Positions 1-10,038 are shown, counted from the stretch's first letter. The stretch is DNA of 12,890 nt from Smittium culicis (GCA_001970855.1 LSSN01000218.1:1-12890), one strand, 5' to 3'. The notes: generated from the letters alone by a model not told the origin. Program-made: numbers and translations.

Positions 1-35
1 AATTTAAACTTAGTAATACTTAATTATTTAGAACG

Positions 36-198
36 AGTGCCAAGAAATTAAGAAAGACATAATGCCAAGAAATTAAGAAAGACATAATGCCAAGAAATTA
101 AGAAAGACATAATGCCAAGAAATTAAGAAAGACATAATGCCAAGAAATTAAGAAAGACATAATGCCAAGAAATTAAGAAAAAGGCATAATGCCAAGAA
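36..198. repeat. 25-bp direct tandem repeat, about 6.5 copies
   Basis: A 25-base unit containing gccaagaaattaag and ending gacat is repeated head to tail. Copies start near 36, 61, 86, 111, 136 and 161, with a partial seventh from about 188. The first copy has one mismatch (gtgcc for atgcc). The last full copy has an insertion that turns gacat into aaggcat. The internal copies are identical, which points to recent expansion or homogenisation. There are no spacers, and the unit is not a multiple of three, so it is neither a CRISPR array nor a protein repeat. Its function is unknown. Confidence 0.97.
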
Positions 199-226
199 TT
201 TGACATTAGTTAATTTATTTGAAGTT

Positions 227-264
227 TTCTAGATATCTCTAAAAGTTTCTAGAATCTTCTAGAA
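227..264. promoter_or_regulatory. Heat-shock element-like array (HSF-type site)
   Basis: Positions 247-264 read TTCtaGAAtcTTCtaGAA, which is four perfect alternating inverted nGAAn units on exact 5-bp spacing, the known consensus for heat-shock factor. The same register extends upstream with weaker units: TTC at 227, GAt at 232, cTC at 237 and aAA at 242, making eight units in all. It starts about 30 bp after the tandem repeat. No ORF follows on the plus strand for more than 4 kb, so if functional it probably serves a gene to the left of the window on the minus strand. The match is seen directly; regulation by HSF is inference. Confidence 0.5.
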
Positions 265-1197
265 AACTCCAGTAAGTTACATAATTGATTTATGTCCATG
301 ACACATATTGATCCATATAATAGTGTAATTTAACGATCTTCTAATAATCAGGGAGAGAAATAAGAGTGCTAAATGAGCATATACTTAATTTAATATAAGA
401 TATTGGAACTAGAATTCATTATGAAAGACTAAAATGTATACTCCCCAATTTAAATCAATAAAAAACTTGGGGTGGTGATTATTACCAGTGAAATTAAGCT
501 CAAATTACCTCTACAAAACACTAATCATCTTTGAAGAGAGACAATAAGATTGTTGAATGATGACCAAAAGATATTGAGTACCTGTTGAGCTTTATATATA
601 AAACTTAATCAATATCGATAGTCTTTAAAACTGGGTATATTATGCTCGATATAATTCTGGATCTCAAGAATCATCTTTTTTGGTGATTAAATCAAGAGTT
701 TTGACCTTAACCCTGAAGAAAACCTCCATATATAACTTATTATTATTGACTCTCAAACATATGACATGAAACAGTCTTATATTGTCTGCTAAGACACCCG
801 AAATGGAAGTTTTTACGGAGCCAATTGATAAATACTGGGTAATAATCGCGGAAAATCATAGATTTTCTGATTTATGGAGTCGAGCCATAGCTAAAATGCA
901 TATCAAGGCCAATAAACTATTTAAATGTCCAGCAAAATGTAGAACTATTTGAATCTCTGCTGATCTTGAAGTTGAAAGCCTAACCTAGCAGATTCACAGA
1001 AACTAAGGAATTATTAAAGAAATTGCATGAGCTAAAAATTTTCAGGGTTCAAAAATTTTACTTCTTCCTATTTAGAGGCTAATCTAGCAATCATCTCAAT
1101 ATTTCAGACAAGAACAAATAAAAATGGCTCTAGTAACATAAATATGGAATTTTCCTACTGCTTTTCAGCTCTCATAGCTACACAAGCCTCATAAACA
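265..1197. other. Non-coding stretch, no gene recognised
   Basis: AT-rich DNA with stops in all frames and no tRNA-like or other RNA gene that I can recognise. The only local structure noted is a GC-rich 6-bp inverted repeat, ccccaa at 443-448 and ttgggg at 467-472, around an 18-base AT-rich loop. That is too short to interpret. Confidence 0.5.
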
Positions 1198-1560
1198 CTA
1201 TATCTGAAAGAAAGATGATACCAGATCCAAAAATAGGAAAATATTTGCTCTCAAAATCAAGCGCTGTAACTTGATATTATGAATGATCAGCGGCATCTCC
1301 TCAAAACCCAAGGTCTCGGTACTTACTCCATTTACTGTATCCTTTCTGTTGAAAGAAGTTTCCAGCGTCGATGCGGATAGAGCTCTGTCAAACTGACCTT
1401 TTTAGTCTGAAGAATCTCATACGAAATAGATACTGAGATCTCAGCTCTGCAGATCATCGATTATATGGCGAAGATAAAAGCTGTAGATAAATTAAAATTA
1501 GGCTTAAATAAAGCCTAAAAATCTGCTCTGTTATAATTAGCGCCGAATCCCACAGAATTG
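1198..1560 (-). pseudogene. Possible Gypsy-type retropepsin relic
   Basis: On the minus strand, 1401 down to 1198 is open for 67 codons. It includes DTVNGVSTETLGFEEMPL followed by IIHNIKLQ, which resembles the second half of Ty3/Gypsy proteases (V-G...T.LG..E.P..I.NI). Just upstream a different frame reads ISVSISYEILQTKK, as in the region before that block, so a frameshift lies between them. Further stops interrupt the reading up to 1560. The catalytic DTG/DSG triad was not found. This is a decayed fragment at best and rests on short motif resemblance. Confidence 0.25.
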
Positions 1561-1699
1561 AAAATCACTCAATTCTTTCCAAGTTCACTAGAATATTGGA
1601 TGGTTTTTTTTTTTATTGAATCATGTGTTATATAAATTACTGGCGTTTAATCTGTGATAATATTACTCAAGTAATGGAATCTGACTTCTGAACTCTCTT

Positions 1700-1957
1700 T
1701 TAATAATATAAAATCAAAATAAGTTGGCTTTTGAACGTCACCTGTTTTTTTTGAGAGCCAGTGACATACACCGAATAGACGATGGACGAATATATATAAT
1801 AAAATAGTGCTATATTTAGTCATTGTAGTATTAAAAGAAAAGCGAGCTGGTCAACCGATCCAAAAGCCTTTTCAAATATCCATACACACAGGCTCAGTAT
1901 TCCCCCTGGGATTTTCTTACACAGTATATAAAAAAGGTAGATTATACCACTTGTACA
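1700..1957 (-). pseudogene. Possible LINE-type reverse transcriptase relic
   Basis: Minus-strand positions 1957 to 1820 form a 45-codon open stretch containing WIFEKAFGSVDQLAFLLIL. This resembles motif A of non-LTR reverse transcriptases (DFEKAFDSVDHE.L...L), with the first catalytic Asp replaced by Ile-Phe. After one TGA the same frame continues with IYSSIVYSVYVTGSQKKQV, similar in pattern to the segment following motif A. No YADD box was found. A T11 tract at 1604-1614 would read as poly(A) on this strand, about 100 bp further on, and could be the remnant of a LINE tail. It is non-functional. Confidence 0.3.
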
Positions 1958-2025
1958 ACACTGCATATTAAAAAAAGCATGTGGTTATTAAATAAGCTTC
2001 TAAGAATAATAAATGGTAAAATTAG

Positions 2026-2202
2026 CCTATATCAGTCGATAGCAACTCCAGATATATTCTATCGGTCTCAAAGTTTATAATTCACGAAACCGACGCGTCC
2101 ATACCGAATGGTAGAGATATTGGAGCAGCACTAGCATCTAAAAATAAGTTATCTATAGACGAAATAGTCTCTCACGAATTATGTGAACTGTTCCATCTTT
2201 GA
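2026..2202 (+). pseudogene. Gypsy-type RNase H relic
   Basis: A 58-codon open stretch contains KFIIHETDAS followed by DIGAALASKNK. This matches the start of the RNase H domain of Ty3/Gypsy polyproteins (KPFIL.TDAS..GIGAVLSQ), including the catalytic Asp at about 2092. Just upstream, in another frame, the sequence reads ATPDIFY, like the L..PD...PF linker that precedes RNase H, so one frameshift separates the two. After TDAS the element has a small insertion, then runs to a TGA at 2200. No start codon or flanking LTR is visible. It is a dead fragment on the strand opposite to the other relics. Confidence 0.4.
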
Positions 2203-3539
2203 TACGTATTATCTAATTAAAATAAAATCTTCAAATAACTTGGCTGAATCGATTTTAAATTTGGAATAACTTAGTATGTCTCCTCTCTGAAGTATAATTT
2301 AATAATTATTGAGATATTTAGAGCAAATATCGATTTATATTTTACGAGGAGAGGAGAAATAAAAAGTACCGCAAATAGTACGAGTTTTACCTTTTTCGAA
2401 AGATGATAAGAATAAAACTAGCGTGTACTTTAAATTAAATAATATAAAATTTTTACTAGTTCATTTTATTTTATTGGTTTTTACGATTAGGTTTAGTATT
2501 ATCCAATTAGATCGATGCGCTCAATATGGCTCATCTCGTATAATATGAAATAATCTTCGCTATAAAGAGCTCGACTAATTCTAATACCTTAGAACTATTG
2601 CAAAATCTTAAAATGGACAAAAATGACCTACTACCCCCGAGATTGATAACCACATTTTTAAACATATTATAAACATTAATTTTTTGACTAAAAGTATAAA
2701 AACGCAAAATTGAAAAATATATTGGGTCAAGGCGGATGGTTTATTTAACCCTTTGCTGAACTCTAGAGCAATTTTGGACTACTTAATAAAGCGATATGTG
2801 ATCAATTAAAATGAATAAATTCTGAGGTTGATTTAAGTGTAGATCTTTTATATAATAACAGCAAATAGAAAGTCTACAACTAAACCATGAACAAATCATC
2901 AAGTTCATTTTTTATAAAATTTTTGAGCAACAAACTATTAATGCTGTAGCATTGTAAGTGTAATTAATTAAGGAGATTTATTATATGAAAATAAAAAATA
3001 ATTTTTTAATGAGATTATTTTAGATAAACCTCATCCAAAAATAAATTTTAAATAAAAAGACCAATAAAGTTCTTAAAAGAAAAGATATATTTATATGTTC
3101 ATGTATTATTATGAGAAATAAAGCGATAGATTCTTTTTATGCTTGAAAATTAGCTGAAACAAAATAAATGGCGGTAATTAAAGAATATATTTGTAATTAT
3201 TATATAATATACATAAGAAAACTAAAATATATTGAATAATTTAACAAGACGAAAACAACAAACATATAAAATCCATTGATATGATCATTAGAAAAGAATT
3301 TAAATGATTAATATAATTGATTAGCTAATAATTTTATATGCGCTTTCTATTCAATGATATGAGCAAGTATATAAATCACATAAACTATTAGCCATTTCCT
3401 GCCCAACACTCTTTGAAAAAATGAATTTATTTATTCGCTTATGATTTATAAGTAAACTTATTATTTGCTGTTATAGTGCAATAAGCCACTATATGAATTT
3501 ATCTCGGAATTAAAGTATCGTATTTGAGCGCTGTTGGAT
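2203..3539. other. Non-coding stretch, no gene recognised
   Basis: Very AT-rich with dense stops on both strands. No ORF, RNA gene, tandem array or terminal repeat was recognised. It is probably eroded transposon-derived or neutral intergenic DNA, but nothing here positively shows that. Confidence 0.5.
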
Positions 3540-4175
3540 ATATTTGATAGAATATTAACAGTCAACCGTTCGGGTAAGTTTTAAGAAATGTGATCTGGTA
3601 TTGGGTTATAGTTAGATGATTTTCTATGGAATAACTTTTTTTTAGCTTTTATAAGCTCTTATTTCTGTGTTAAATAGTGTTATCTATAATACTAATAAAT
3701 TGTAAAGAAGCGAGAGTGCGACCAGTATATAAGCTTAGGAAAGCTAAATAGTTAAGCGGGTCAAATAAAGCCTAAAAAAAGGTAGTATGCTGGGTTTGAA
3801 ATTTAATAGCAAGGTCATAAGAAGATTAGCTAGAGGTTATTGTCCTTGTTAATTAGAAATATAGCAAATCACGGCAGCGCGTTGAGAAAATCAAGGCGAT
3901 TTTAGGTAATATGTACGATGTAAATATACATGATTTGCTTTCAAAACTGCTCAGCCTGACGCACATTAGCATATAATGCGGTGAATAGACTATAATTTAT
4001 GGCTGGGCGAATAGAGCTATATATTTAGGAGTACATTATTGGCGAAAAATGTAGACTAAAAGCGATTGTTTGGCAAATTATACGTACGATCGATAGAAAT
4101 ACAGCAGTAATTGGCCAATAATCATAAGCAATTAATTGATTATGCTGATTTGTTAGCTATTCTGATGGTTCGCAA
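3540..4175 (-). pseudogene. Possible Gypsy-type integrase relic
   Basis: On the minus strand, between about 4175 and 4040, the reading includes YDYWPITAVFLSIVRIICQT. This resembles the zinc-binding HHCC region of Ty3/Gypsy integrases (..YYWP.M..D...YVR.C..CQ). The first Cys is lost and the second lies in ICQ. About 550 bp downstream on the same strand (near 3575) two overlapping frames give TYPNG and PERLTVNIL, together similar to the integrase motif YHP..NG..ER.N..L. Their spacing agrees with the usual 200 or so residues. Stops occur throughout and the DD(35)E core was not recognised. Confidence 0.3.
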
Positions 4176-4606
4176 AAAGCAAATTAGAAAAGTTTTCTGG
4201 AACTGAAAGTAGCCACTATTTCAGCCAATAGATTATAGCAATACAGAAAGATTAAGATGGAATATTTGATTAACGTATTATTTCTGTTAATTTGGCTGAC
4301 AAACTGTGAGAATAATTATAAGCCAGTTTTAGTAGTAAAAATATAGCGAGTTTGGTTCTTTTCGCTCTTATACTCCTATTTTTTTTTAGAAATTAGTATA
4401 TATCCTGACGACTTATTGTTGTCTACTAAGCATCTCAAATATTACATTCCATTTAAAAGCTTCTTTATATATTATTTAACTATCTACTTAATACCCTTTC
4501 ACCCATGCATACTTTTTAAGATTTACTGTTTTTTACATTTCTTGATATATTGTTTTTAGATACTTATTAATTATTTATATGACATGATAATTGCACTTAT
4601 TTTATT
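4176..4606 (+). promoter_or_regulatory. Formin upstream region (putative promoter and 5' UTR)
   Basis: This covers about 430 bp between the integrase-like relic and the formin start. It contains a T9 tract after 4380, a TATA-like tatatat at about 4397-4403, and pyrimidine-rich DNA near the start. A pyrimidine stretch ending in tttttag just before 4561 could be an acceptor for a 5' UTR intron, but no donor was assigned. In-frame TGA at 4580-4582 closes the formin frame upstream. Transcription start is unknown. Confidence 0.3.
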
Positions 4607-4610
4607 ATGA
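4579..4610 (+). promoter_or_regulatory. Two minimal upstream ORFs before the formin start
   Basis: ATG ACA TGA at 4579-4587 is a two-codon ORF. A second begins at 4584 and encodes MIIALILL; its stop TGA (4608-4610) overlaps the formin start codon as ATGA. If the mRNA starts upstream of 4579, these would lower initiation at the main start or make it depend on leaky scanning or reinitiation. If it starts downstream, they mean nothing. The overlap is seen; the role is inference. Confidence 0.3.
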
Positions 4611-7600
4611 GCTTTGATCCAGGTAAACTCGATAATAATTCAAGGCTACCCTCTCCAAAGTTTAACATCTTTGATAGGGAGGATAGTAGAGCCAATGAAA
4701 GAACAAATTCCGGAGCTTTAACAAGCTTCACCAATTCACAAGCAAGTACCATAAGAAGTATATTTTCATACAACAGCCCTTCTAGAGGTTCGTTTTCTTC
4801 TTCAAAATCAAATAACTCAACTTCTCCAGTAATGAACACTGCTACTAATTGGGGCGATTCTGTGGAAGGCGATGGAAAAAAGCAAAATATTGACTACAAA
4901 AATACTTCTGAAATTGACTCAGAGCTTGAAGCTATGATGAATGACATGAACTTGAAAGATGAGCAAAAAGAAAAAATGAGGGCCATCCCCCTTGATAAAA
5001 AAATCATTTTACTTCAATCAAAAACTCAATACAAAGAATTTAAAGGTGACAAATCAAAGCCCAGCGCTTTCTGCAGAATCCTCAAGGATTATGAACCCTC
5101 AAATCTTCAATATAAGCAGATTATACATTTACGCGTATGCTTAACCACTCAACCTATTGCTTGGGTCAAGGAGTTTGTTAATCGTGATGGTTTTAAGTAC
5201 CTTTCCATAGTACTTAAAAAAATATCCATTAGCGATAATAGATTTGAAAACAGAACTACTCGACTGGAATTTGAGATATTAAAGTGTATGAAGGTCATTC
5301 TCAACATTGAGTGGGGTGTCCAAGAAGCATTACGTTCTCCTGAATGTATCACTGCATTATGCCTCTCACTGGATTCCAAAAACGTTTATTCTTGTAAAAT
5401 GGCTGCCGAATTGATTACCTTTGTCTGCTACCAAGGCTCTCAGACAGGCCATTCTTATGTTGTCAAAGGCTTTGAAAGAATGAAAGTAATCAGAAACGAA
5501 TCAAATCTCTTTAGCGCTTGGTTTTATGCATTTGATCAACAAGTTGATCAAGCCTTATCCATTTATTCTAAAACAAACCAAAAAAGTTCAACTTTAAACT
5601 CAATAGAACGCGAAATTGTCGACATGAGCATTGCTTTTTTGATTTTAATAAACACAATCATCTCAGTTTGTGATGATGCTGAGCTAAGAACAGAGTACAG
5701 GGCGCAGTTAACTGAGGCAGGCATCGGCGTAATAATTAAGAAACTTGATACCTTTCAGAGCGATTCAATTAATCTGCAGGTAGAAAAATATATGAACGAG
5801 TTAGAAGAAGATTACAAAGAGTTGCTCGACTCTTGCGAAACTGATGATTATGAATCTGAATCTGAAGTCAGCTCTATATTAAGTGCTCTAAAAGATTTTT
5901 TAACTTCAAACAATAAAACAAGTGACAATTTATTATCCGTATTACAACATTTGCTCCTACTTAAAGATCCTACTTACGGGAGTCAATCAGATAACTTGGT
6001 TGAAAAAGTTTCTCTAGATGATAATGAAATTTTTGTTAATAGGCTACAGCTGGTCGATCGTCTAATTGACAGAGTAGTTATAGAAAAAAAAGCGCCAGAA
6101 TCAGCTGACTTATTAACTAATACCCCTGGTAGTGTAGATAGAATTATCAGTAGCTTTTCTAACGAAGATGGCTTAATAGATATAATAAAAGAAAACAACG
6201 AGCTTCGTGATAAATGTGATAGACTCTCAAAAGCTAATTCGTTGCTTGAACAAGAAAATTCTAAAAAATCTGAAGGTTTAGTAGGAAATCTTAAAAGTAA
6301 AATATTTGCTTTGGAAGATCTTCTAAGGATGTCTAGACACAATATCGAAGGTCTGCAAACTCAAAATAAGGAGTTAAGGCGAGAATATGCTGAAAGACTT
6401 CAAAAGCAAGAGATTCAAAATAAAAAAACCTACCTCGCAGTCGAAACTCTTTCAAAGGACTCTCAAGCTTTGGTTGTTCAGCGGATTATGTTGCAGCTTG
6501 AAAATGCTGCGTTACGGTCTGGAAAATCTTGGGATTTTAACAATTTGGATAAAAATAATGTACCTACTTTAAACCTTGAATCACTTGAAAGCGAGATCAA
6601 AAGACTTAAAAGTCAACCAAATTTAAATATTGACGACTCTTTCATTAAGAGCAAGTTTGAACAGATCATTTCAGATGACAAACCTAAAGGTATAGTCGTT
6701 AGTTTACTGCTAATTTTACTATTTTATTCGTATCTGATTATACATTTCTCTAGTGTATACTATCTTATGATATTTATGTTATTCCTATATATTTTAAAAA
6801 TCAATCCAACTTTACACTCCTAATTAAACTTATAGATGTCCAGCTAACATCCCCTATACATACTCAGACTGCCAGTCTCGGAAGGTCTTTTGGAAAAAAA
6901 AGATCACCTTTACTGCATACCAATACTGCACTAGGTCTTAGGTCTCCCACAATATCCGAGTTTGCTGAAAAAGTTTCAATTGAAAAAATTTTTAACAAAT
7001 CCGAAAGCTCACTTAGAAATAAAACCACTTCCCAAAGCTTATTACAAACAAATAAGCTTAACGACAACGTCGTAAGTACCGAAATAGAAGGATCTGATGA
7101 GCCACCTATCAAGGACAGGACAAAATCAAGACCTGTAAACAAGAAGAGATACACTGTTGGAATTTTCTCCAAAGATGTTGCTGAAGACTTAAATAGAATA
7201 CTTCAAGAAGATGCCCCATTTGATAGTGATTCTGAAAACCTTGCAAAAAATAAACAAAACGCTAAGCAAGAACCTTCGCCGCTTAAAACATCTAGCACTG
7301 ACAGCGAACTGCTAAAATCTAGTACTACCTCCAAGGCTCCAGAAACAACTGGTTTTGATAATGATAAAAACACCTCGCCTTCTCTTATTCCTAAGCCTGA
7401 CCCAATCACTATTGATGAAAATAAATCTTCAATCGGATCGCATGAAAACGTTTCAGAATTTTCTCCTATCTCTTCAAGTCGTGTTAACCAAATACCCTCA
7501 GTTGAGCAAATATCATCACCAGCTCCTCCTCCTCCTCCACCTCCGCCACCCCCTCCTCCTCCTCCTCCTCCACCACCACCACCTCCACCTCTTCAATATA

Positions 7601-9900
7601 TGCTGGGCCAAGAATTAAATAATACAATTAACAGTATCTTAACTTCCAAATCAGCCGGCTTAGGCTTACCTAACATTTCATCGCCTTTGGCTTTCGAGCA
7701 AAGCGATTCTATTTTAAGCAGTATTCAACGCCTCAATCAAAGCAGCATATTAGGCTCAAATCTCTCAACATTTGGCCCAGTTCCAAGAAAAGAATTAAGA
7801 TTTATCCCAAGGAAAAAATTAAAGATGCTTCAATGGGACAAGATTTCAGACCAAGAACAGTTGAACCAGACGTTCTGGTTTAAATATAATACTTTCTCAA
7901 AGAACTCTGAAGATGAGATAGAGCTTTCACTTCATAAAAACGGAACTTTTAATAAGCTCGAAGATTTGTTCTCTGCAAAAGAAGCTGTTGACTTAAATGA
8001 ATTAAGAGAAAAAAAGAGAAAAGAGAAAATGAATAACTCAAATAAAAGTGCAAATGATCTTAAAAACTCCAGTGAAAGCCAGACCCAAGCTGTTACAGTC
8101 CTAAATCAAAAACGAGCTAATAACATTAACATCATGCTTGGAAGGCTTAAAAAATTCAACTTTAGCGCTCTAAAGATGGCTGTTTTAAAAATTGACTCGA
8201 ACATTTTGACTGAAAATATTGTAAAACAGTTCATTGCATTCTCTCCTACTCCCGAAGAGAAGGCTCTTTTAACCTCTAATCAATCAAATGATCTACCTTT
8301 AGCTCGGGCTGACCAATTCTTATTTGAGATGATGTCCATATTTAGATACGAAAAGAGACTCACTGTTATTCTAACCAAATTAACTTGGAAGGAACACTAT
8401 GATGGATTGTCTTTGGATATAGGTGCCATAAATACAGCTTCTAAATCTATTTCTAGTTCCACTAATTTAACTACTGTACTTGGTGTGATCTTGACAATTG
8501 GTAACTTTATGAATGGTTCCGGATTTAGAGGTGGTGCTTTTGGTTTCAAAATTAGCTCGATCGTTCGTTTAAGCGATACAAAGGCTTTAGACAACAAAAC
8601 AACTTTGCTGCATTTCTTAGCAAGTGCGTTGGAAGAAAATTTCCCCGAATCATGCAACTTTATAAACGAACTTAAGTCTGTGGACGCTGCATGTAGAGTA
8701 TCTTATCAAGAATTGAAGGCTGAATTAGCAGAAATGGCCAATAATCTAGAAGAGGCTGAAAAAGAACTATCTATTCACATCTCCCACTATGAATCAACTT
8801 TAAGTTTAAGAGAAATTGAAAATGGCTCTTCGGAGGATTTACAGTCTGCACTTACAGAGAATTCCAATGATAATATTGAGCTAGAAAATTCTTTAGGTCC
8901 CACAAAGAAATCATTCAGTATGGTTGAAGGAGGTGACATTGAAAAGCATAACAGCGAAGAAGCTACTGATAATAATGATGCTGAAAATGCTGACATGTTT
9001 ATAAAAGAAATTACAGATTTCATATCCAAAGCGACTACCCAAATGAAAATTCTTGAAAACCAAATGTCTGAAATGGATAGCGCATACTCTGATTGCATTC
9101 AGCTATTCGGAGAAGACCCCAGTACAATGGCACCTGATGAGTTCTTTGGAATATTTAGAACATTCGTTATTTCTTTTGAGAAGGCTATGAAAGATAATAT
9201 GCTAGAAAAGAGCCGTAAAGCTGCCGTAGAAAAACGCCGCCAGCAAATAGAAGCTAACTTAGAATCAAGAAAACGTATGAATAGCAAAACTGATCTACAA
9301 CGTAAAAATGGAATTCCATTTAATAAGTTACTATCTAACTCGGTTTCAGCCAAATCAAGCTCACCCGACGCTAGAAAATCCAGCGATAAAGGAACTATGG
9401 ATGATTTGTTGAATTCTTTGAGAAAAGGCGCTGTTTTGAGCAGACCTTCTATTGGGGGAGGAAATACAAACCCTGAAAAAGCACCAATCGACGCTGATAG
9501 TGGTTCAGGCTCTGACCTAAAATCGTTCGAAATTCGTAGGCCAAGAAGGAGAGAAGTTAACAGTATTCGTCATTCAACTTTGAGAAGAAGCTTGCACCGA
9601 ACAAGTATCTCTATAAAAGCAATGCAAATGCTTAAAGAAATTGAAATAGCACCAGCACAAGAACCTCCCATACCTGAAATCCCAAGCTATTTTAAATCGC
9701 CCACCACGAACAGTACAACCCCGTCACTTAAAGAAGAAAATTCCGACGTTGAAAACAACGTAAATGTCGACTTAGACACTATCTATGAAGATGATGAATT
9801 GAATAATAGTCCTACAGGCCCAACTTCATCAGAAATTAACGAAGCAATTATTAAAAACCTAATTGACAGTGATAGCGATGAGTACACGAGTGAAAATTAA
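4607..9900 (+). CDS. Diaphanous-related formin (Bni1/SepA/Cdc12-like)
   Basis: Exons 4607-6689 and 6836-9900 join in phase to give 1715 residues, within the usual range for fungal formins. Formins nucleate unbranched actin filaments for cables and the cytokinetic ring, working at their barbed ends under Rho GTPase control. Order: Ser/Asn-rich N-terminus (1-100); GTPase-binding/FH3 region (about 105-450), opening with a DMNL...KMRAIP motif; coiled coil (about 522-635); low-complexity linker; FH1 as 22 straight prolines (925-946); FH2 (about 1009-1480) with LQWDKI (W1028), NINIMLGRL, TIGNFMNGSGFRGGAFGFK and a final FGED...EFF block; DAD with MDDLLNSL from M1549 followed by basic clusters; acidic tail. 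GBD plus DAD implies the known autoinhibited form. The start has an in-frame TGA 27 bases upstream and no earlier ATG. FH2 carries an acidic Asn/Glu-rich insert at about 1356-1414. Confidence 0.96.
6690..6835 (+). other. Formin intron (146 bp, phase 1)
   Basis: Donor GTATAG follows the codon for Lys694 plus one base. The acceptor is TTATAG at 6835, with a CTAAT branch-like box at 6820-6824, about 13 bases before it. Splicing joins g to at (Asp695) and moves the reading from the exon 1 frame into the frame that runs through FH1 and FH2 without a stop. Reading through the intron instead adds a spurious hydrophobic tail ending at 6823. The next AG, at 6842-6843, would give the wrong phase. Confidence 0.9.
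7525..7590 (+). repeat. CCN trinucleotide tract coding 22 prolines
   Basis: Twenty-two consecutive proline codons, mostly CCT and CCA with one CCG and one CCC, form the whole FH1 core of the formin, preceded by Pro-Ala. A nearly pure CCT/CCA tract like this is prone to slippage, so its length may vary between strains. Read in another frame it produces a meaningless Leu/His-rich ORF. Confidence 0.95.
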
Positions 9901-10038
9901 ACTATTTGAGTTTATTACCATAAATATCCATGTTTTTATTTATTTAACTAACTTATACGCTACCCTCATTCACTCCTCTACCTTTCCATCATTAGTTTTT
10001 TCATACCCAACTTTTCTTATGGTAAATCTTAATTAGAT

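Noticed and set aside
36..198. CRISPR-like repeat array
   Set aside because: The copies are directly adjacent with no unique spacers, and the context is eukaryotic. It is a plain tandem repeat.
1..4606. A long non-coding RNA or tRNA cluster in the gene-free region
   Set aside because: No tRNA A/B box pairs, rRNA-like or conserved RNA folds could be recognised. Decayed transposon DNA explains the visible signals better.
6690..6823. C-terminal transmembrane segment of a 738-residue protein
   Set aside because: The hydrophobic residues come from translating an AT-rich intron. A phase-matched GT...AG splice joins the upstream exon to the rest of the formin.
7355..7618. Plus-strand ORF with Leu/His-rich tail overlapping the FH1 region
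   Set aside because: It is the out-of-frame reading of the proline tract (CTC, CAC codons). The formin frame through the same DNA continues directly into FH2.
5149..9353. Minus-strand ORFs of 76-119 codons inside the formin
   Set aside because: They are antisense shadows of the formin reading frame: Ser/Leu-rich and without motifs.
7600..9900. Separate gene starting at the ATG at 7600
   Set aside because: The frame is open upstream through FH1 back to the intron acceptor at 6835, so this Met is internal (residue 950) and the ORF is only the C-terminal part of the formin.
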